NCBI GenBank assembly: GCA_019309685.1
Contig: JAFDFT010000049.1
Coordinates: 1 to 9,766, forward strand
Reading direction: 5' to 3'
DNA: 9,766 nucleotides
Origin: Deltaproteobacteria bacterium
Lineage (GTDB): Bacteria; Desulfobacterota; Desulfobacteria; Desulfobacterales; JAABPS01
Shown here: piece by piece, positions 6,580-9,766 of the stretch
Position numbering within the stretch: the first letter of the stretch is position 1
Layout of the letters: each line of letters begins with the position of its first letter
The notes under the pieces: model-generated
What the model was told of the DNA's origin: nothing
Databases searched by the model: none
What the model saw: only the letters and a program-made list of their open reading frames with translations
Made by a program: the position numbers and the translations under genes

Positions 6580-7401
6580 TCAGTCTGAAATTCGCGCTTT
6601 GCGCAATATTTTTAAAAACAGGGCCCATATTATCCGTATCAGACCGGGGCTGACGCGCTGGGTTATCCACATGATCCTGGCCAGGGGTGTCACAATGATA
6701 ATCGCCTTATTCCGTTCAACCCCCTTCAGAACAATCCTCGCACAACTATCTGCAGAGGTCATTTTTTTCGGCAATTCAGATAGAAATTTTTCCCGGTCAA
6801 CATTGGCCGCTTTTACAGTATGATATATCGGTGTATCAATTAATCCGGGACAAACCACACTGACCCTTACCCCCAGCTTCGTCCCTTCTATGCGAAGCGC
6901 ATTAGATAGTCCCACAATGCCGTACTTGCTTGCCGTGTAGGAAATTTCGCCGGGCACCGGTATAAGCCCGGCAAGTGAAGCGGTATTTATGATATGCCCG
7001 AATCCCTGCTTTACCATAACATGATAAGCCGCAAAAACACCATTGACCGTACCATAGAGATTTGTATCAATAACCTTTTGCCAATCTTCATAGGAAAAGT
7101 CCCGGGCCTCACCTGCAACACCGATACCTGCGTTGTTAAACATGTAATCAAGCCTTCCCCGTTTTGCCACCGTATCATCCACCAATTGTTTAACCTTGAT
7201 TCGATCCGTCACATCCAGTGTGACCGCCTCAGAAAGACCACCTTCTTTTGATATCGAATTCACTGTATCTTCGAGCATTTTTGTGTTTACATCCGCAAGA
7301 ATCACATGCGCGCCCTTGTCTGACAATCTTTGTCCAAGCGCCTTTCCGATGCCTGAAGCTCCCCCTGTAATGATAATTATCTTTTCTTTAAATGCTCCCA
7401 T
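6580..7401 (-). CDS. short-chain dehydrogenase/reductase (SDR), classical type
   Basis: A 273-residue NAD(P)-dependent oxidoreductase with a Rossmann fold. The cofactor motif TGGASGIGK lies at about 12-20, followed by ADV after strand 2. DVTD (adenine-contacting Asp), NNAG, the catalytic Ser in NTASLAG and the catalytic YTASK pair come next, then the PGLIDTP loop. The acidic residue in ADV after strand 2 favours NAD(H), a family rule of thumb. The substrate cannot be read from sequence. The C-terminal region (IIIVTPLARIMWITQR, then SPGLIRIIWALFLKIL) is hydrophobic with basic residues, so the enzyme may sit at the membrane surface and act on a lipid-like substrate. The ATG is supported by GAGG eight bases upstream. 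The gene lies upstream of the regulator unit in the same direction, separated from it by 259 bases, and diverges from the radical SAM gene. Confidence 0.93.
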   Translation of the reverse strand: MGAFKEKIIIITGGASGIGKALGQRLSDKGAHVILADVNTKMLEDTVNSISKEGGLSEAVTLDVTDRIKVKQLVDDTVAKRGRLDYMFNNAGIGVAGEARDFSYEDWQKVIDTNLYGTVNGVFAAYHVMVKQGFGHIINTASLAGLIPVPGEISYTASKYGIVGLSNALRIEGTKLGVRVSVVCPGLIDTPIYHTVKAANVDREKFLSELPKKMTSADSCARIVLKGVERNKAIIIVTPLARIMWITQRVSPGLIRIIWALFLKILRKARISD

Positions 7402-7694
7402 GTTTATCTCCTCATTGAATGGATGCTCATATCCCTGTTAAAATTCCTGTGGGAAATAGTACAACCTCAAAAGAAATATCATATGGCCGCAACTTATGAC
7501 AGCTATTTTAGGACCCATACAAATCAATCTCTGATGAATTACGATCCTTCGGGAAACAATATGTTAAGGTCTTATATCTTTAGTTCCATTTCATTGCCAA
7601 ATCTGATATATCTGCTTCAAATTTTGTCTTAGGCTAAAACAATTTAAGCGTTTCTTTTATTTTTACAATAGCCAAATCTTTATAGGATATTTTT
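7402..7694. other. divergent intergenic region between the SDR and radical SAM genes
   Basis: This AT-rich gap should hold promoters for both flanking genes. For the plus-strand gene, TACAAT at 7664-7669 is a plausible -10 box, but the -35 choices upstream (around TTTAAG, 7643-7648) are poor. No convincing minus-strand promoter was found. An imperfect inverted repeat around 7614-7650 (GCTTCAAATT against AATTTAAGC, one bulge) is weak. A 69-codon open frame at 7423-7632 has no ribosome-binding site or protein-like character and is not called. Confidence 0.45.
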
Positions 7695-9041
7695 ATGCCC
7701 AAAGCTCTTTTGATCCACGCCACTGACCCGGATCTTCAGTTATCTGAACAGCCTGAAGTAGCCTTCCCTGTGCTTGGCGTCACGACAATCGCGTCCCTTT
7801 TCCCGGACAACTGGGACGTATCCATTGTCGATGAAAATATCATGCCCGTTAACGTGTCGGCACAAGCCGACCTTGTGGGGATATCGACGCTTACTCTTGA
7901 CGCACCGCACGCGTATGAACTGGCAGATACCTTCAGAAAGAGAAAAATTCCTGTTTTAATGGGCGGCATGCACCCTTCTTCGCTTCCCCACGAAGCTCTG
8001 AAACACAGTGATGCAATAGTCATAGGGGAAGCAGAAGGTATTTTTGAAAAAATCCTTGCCGATTTTCACAAAAACCAGTTGCATGGCATCTATCAAGGTA
8101 TACAGGTAGACATGGCCTCCATCCCCCGGCCAAGACTCGATTTGCTTCAGCCAAAATCCCGAAAAGTCCTTCAGTCTGTTCAGGCAACCAGGGGATGCCC
8201 TCATCAATGTGATTTCTGTTCGGTCACTCCTTTTTTTGGACATAAATACCGGATGCGGCCCGTTTCGATGGTTGTGAAAGACATACAGACGATGATGGAC
8301 ACTATAAAAACCAATATTATTTTCTTTGTTGATGACAATGTCGCGGGTGTACCCGGTTACGCGAAAGAGCTCTTCAAGGCTCTTATTCCACTAAAGATAA
8401 AATGGGGAAGCTTTGCTTCTGTAGCGATGACCCAGGACAGAGAGCTAATGGAACTGGCCAGAGATTCCGGATGTATTGAACTTTTTATAGGATTTGAGTC
8501 CCTGGAACAGCAAAACTTAAATATGTCCAAAAAGAAATGGGTTCGTACGGATCAGATGGAAGAATACGTGAAGGTATTTCATGAATACGGAATTATCGTT
8601 GAAGCGGCCTTTATCTTTGGGCACGATCATGACAAAAAAGATATTTTTGCCAAAACCGTGGACTTTGTACAATCGACGGGGATTCAGGTGCCGGTATTTG
8701 GCATTATGACGCCCTATCCAGCGACGCAGTTAAGGTCACGCCTTGAAAAAGAAGAACGCCTGCTTCCTGAAGCTGCCGACTGGCGGCTCTATGATGGTTC
8801 CCATGTTCTTTTCAAACCAACGAATATGTCCCCTGAAGAACTCGAGGAAGGGTTTCTGTGGGCAAAAAAATACTGCTGCGCGCCTCGATCCATATTTAAA
8901 AGGATGTTTCGCGCGCCAAAAGAAAACTGGCTGACAGCACTGGGGCTCAATTTCTCCATGCGTTCAGGTCGAATGCGCCAGATACATCAACGCTGGCCTA
9001 AAAAATCTAAAGGCCCCTTAACTCGCCCTGGAAAAGGGTAA
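7695..9041 (+). CDS. cobalamin-binding-type radical SAM protein
   Basis: This 448-residue enzyme has the class-B layout. An N-terminal cobalamin-binding Rossmann-like domain (about 1-135) carries LLIHATDP, DLVGIST, PVLMGGMHPSSLPHEAL and AIVIGEAEG. The radical SAM barrel follows from about 160, with the cluster motif in TRGCPHQCDFC (Cys168, Cys172, Cys175; CxxxCxxC) that binds the 4Fe-4S cluster. FFVDDN and the SAM-contacting GFESL (266-270) come next. A C-terminal extension (about 340-440; DGSHVLFKPTNMSPEELEEG, with WAKKYC) resembles the DUF4070-type tail. The domain lacks a DxHxxG motif, as in many class-B enzymes, so cobalamin would bind base-off without a protein histidine. Such enzymes often methylate unactivated carbons or act on lipids and cofactors, but the substrate here is not identifiable. 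The ATG has AGGA eight bases upstream. The hydrolase gene starts 37 bases after the stop. Confidence 0.93.
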   Translation: MPKALLIHATDPDLQLSEQPEVAFPVLGVTTIASLFPDNWDVSIVDENIMPVNVSAQADLVGISTLTLDAPHAYELADTFRKRKIPVLMGGMHPSSLPHEALKHSDAIVIGEAEGIFEKILADFHKNQLHGIYQGIQVDMASIPRPRLDLLQPKSRKVLQSVQATRGCPHQCDFCSVTPFFGHKYRMRPVSMVVKDIQTMMDTIKTNIIFFVDDNVAGVPGYAKELFKALIPLKIKWGSFASVAMTQDRELMELARDSGCIELFIGFESLEQQNLNMSKKKWVRTDQMEEYVKVFHEYGIIVEAAFIFGHDHDKKDIFAKTVDFVQSTGIQVPVFGIMTPYPATQLRSRLEKEERLLPEAADWRLYDGSHVLFKPTNMSPEELEEGFLWAKKYCCAPRSIFKRMFRAPKENWLTALGLNFSMRSGRMRQIHQRWPKKSKGPLTRPGKG

Positions 9042-9078
9042 ATCAGCTCCCAAATTATTAAACCCTAAGGAGTATTAA

Positions 9079-9766
9079 ATGTCTGAAAATTTTTCCGTTA
9101 CCTTGCTCGGTACCGGCTCGCCCATGGTCAATCCGGCACGAGCATGTGCTTCTACCCTGGTCACGGCCGGAGAAAACGCTTTTATTATCGATACCGGCCG
9201 TGGATTTTATAACAACCTTGCCGCCACCGGCCGCCAGGACGCGGACATGGTCTTGTTTACCCACTTTCATTCTGATCATATCGCTGACTTTGGAGAGCTG
9301 TTGGTCGCCCGCGCCATCGCCGGAGCCATCCAGCCGTTGGCCACCATCGGGCCAAACGGAGCGGCCTCTGTCATTGACGGACTCATGGCTGCGTATGAGC
9401 TGGACCGGCGCTATCGCCATGATCATCATGGTGACAAATATTCCCCTGCCGGCGCGTCGGCTAAGGTTACGGAAGCAGCGCCCGGGGTGGTGCTTGACCA
9501 GGACGGGATAAAGATCACGATGTTCGAGGTGAACCATAGCCCCGTGTCACCGGCCGTGGGGTACCGTTTTGATTATAAAGGCCGGTCTATAGTTATCTCC
9601 GGAGATACCGTCATGATCCCAGCCATGATCGAACAATCCCGAGATGCCGATATATTAGTTCACGACACCATGAATAAGGACATGGTGCAGATGGGCCTGG
9701 ATGCGATCAAAGAGTCCAATCCGCGCTTGGTGGCCATGGGCGAGGAAATGATGGAATATCATGCGG
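9079..9766 (+). CDS. metallo-beta-lactamase-fold hydrolase, RNase Z-like (C-terminus cut by window edge)
   Basis: The frame opens at an ATG at 9079-9081, preceded by AAGGAG six bases upstream, and stays open to the window end (229 codons). Motifs are GTGSP near the start, the strand LVTAGENAFIIDTG and the zinc site THFHSDH (His62, His64, Asp66, His67). GPNG, the metal histidine in VNHSP (His153) and SGDT with the bridging Asp176 follow. The spacing and the GTG/GPNG/GDT pattern match the RNase Z/ElaC-like branch. Many members of this branch are general phosphodiesterases or arylsulfatase-like hydrolases rather than tRNA nucleases. The tail EEMMEYHA, where a final histidine is expected, is the last visible part. 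The gene is clearly richer in G+C than the preceding one. It may be co-transcribed with the radical SAM gene, but the compositional break makes a functional link uncertain. Confidence 0.9.
   Translation, partial: MSENFSVTLLGTGSPMVNPARACASTLVTAGENAFIIDTGRGFYNNLAATGRQDADMVLFTHFHSDHIADFGELLVARAIAGAIQPLATIGPNGAASVIDGLMAAYELDRRYRHDHHGDKYSPAGASAKVTEAAPGVVLDQDGIKITMFEVNHSPVSPAVGYRFDYKGRSIVISGDTVMIPAMIEQSRDADILVHDTMNKDMVQMGLDAIKESNPRLVAMGEEMMEYHA

Noticed and set aside
7423..7632. 69-codon plus-strand open frame in the SDR/radical SAM intergenic region
   Set aside because: No Shine-Dalgarno at a proper distance, no motif, and composition expected of AT-rich noncoding DNA.
9058..9537. 159-codon minus-strand open frame opposite the hydrolase gene
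   Set aside because: The plus strand carries a complete set of metallo-beta-lactamase motifs and a strong ribosome-binding site. The antisense frame is a by-product of G+C-rich codons.

Overview
The window reads as chromosomal DNA of a Gram-negative bacterium. It encodes a signal-peptide-bearing outer-membrane beta-barrel and a LolA-like periplasmic carrier. Base composition is moderate (roughly mid-40s % GC by eye, with AT-rich stretches). A cobalamin-binding-type radical SAM enzyme and the general style of the genes would fit an anaerobe such as a Desulfobacterota (deltaproteobacterial) lineage, but that placement is inference. I see no mobile element, tRNA, rRNA or CRISPR array.

Region 1 (about 6395 down to 1, minus strand) looks like one transcription-directed block for envelope transport and its regulation. 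A consensus sigma70-type promoter (6368-6395) is followed at the expected transcription start by a perfect 27-bp palindrome (6339-6365). Next come a six-helix membrane protein of unknown family (5667-6320), a small winged-helix regulator (5366-5662) and an outer-membrane beta-barrel protein (4177-5340). A 282-base gap follows, holding two hairpin-forming inverted repeats, a possible 32-residue small ORF (3909-4007) and a hairpin just before the next gene. Then come an ABC ATPase of the LolD/MacB type (3181-3894), two different FtsX-class permeases (1981-3162 and 710-1984) and a LolA-like outer-membrane lipoprotein-sorting protein that leaves the window at base 1. The last three genes are joined by ATGA stop/start overlaps, so they are probably translationally coupled. 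Together the set could energise extraction of a lipidated substrate from the inner membrane, carry it across the periplasm and deliver it at, or coordinate it with, a dedicated outer-membrane barrel. The substrate is unknown.

Region 2 (6580-7401, minus strand) is a classical short-chain dehydrogenase/reductase with a hydrophobic C-terminal tail. It is probably transcribed separately from a 293-base divergent intergenic region.

Region 3 (7695 to the end, plus strand) holds a cobalamin-binding-type radical SAM protein. Then, 37 bases on and with its own strong Shine-Dalgarno, comes an RNase Z-like metallo-beta-lactamase-fold hydrolase cut off by the window edge. The hydrolase is clearly richer in G+C than its neighbours.

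The most interesting material is the Lol-like transport cluster with its own barrel and regulator, the promoter/palindrome pair ahead of the regulator genes, and the structured leader with a small ORF ahead of the ABC genes.
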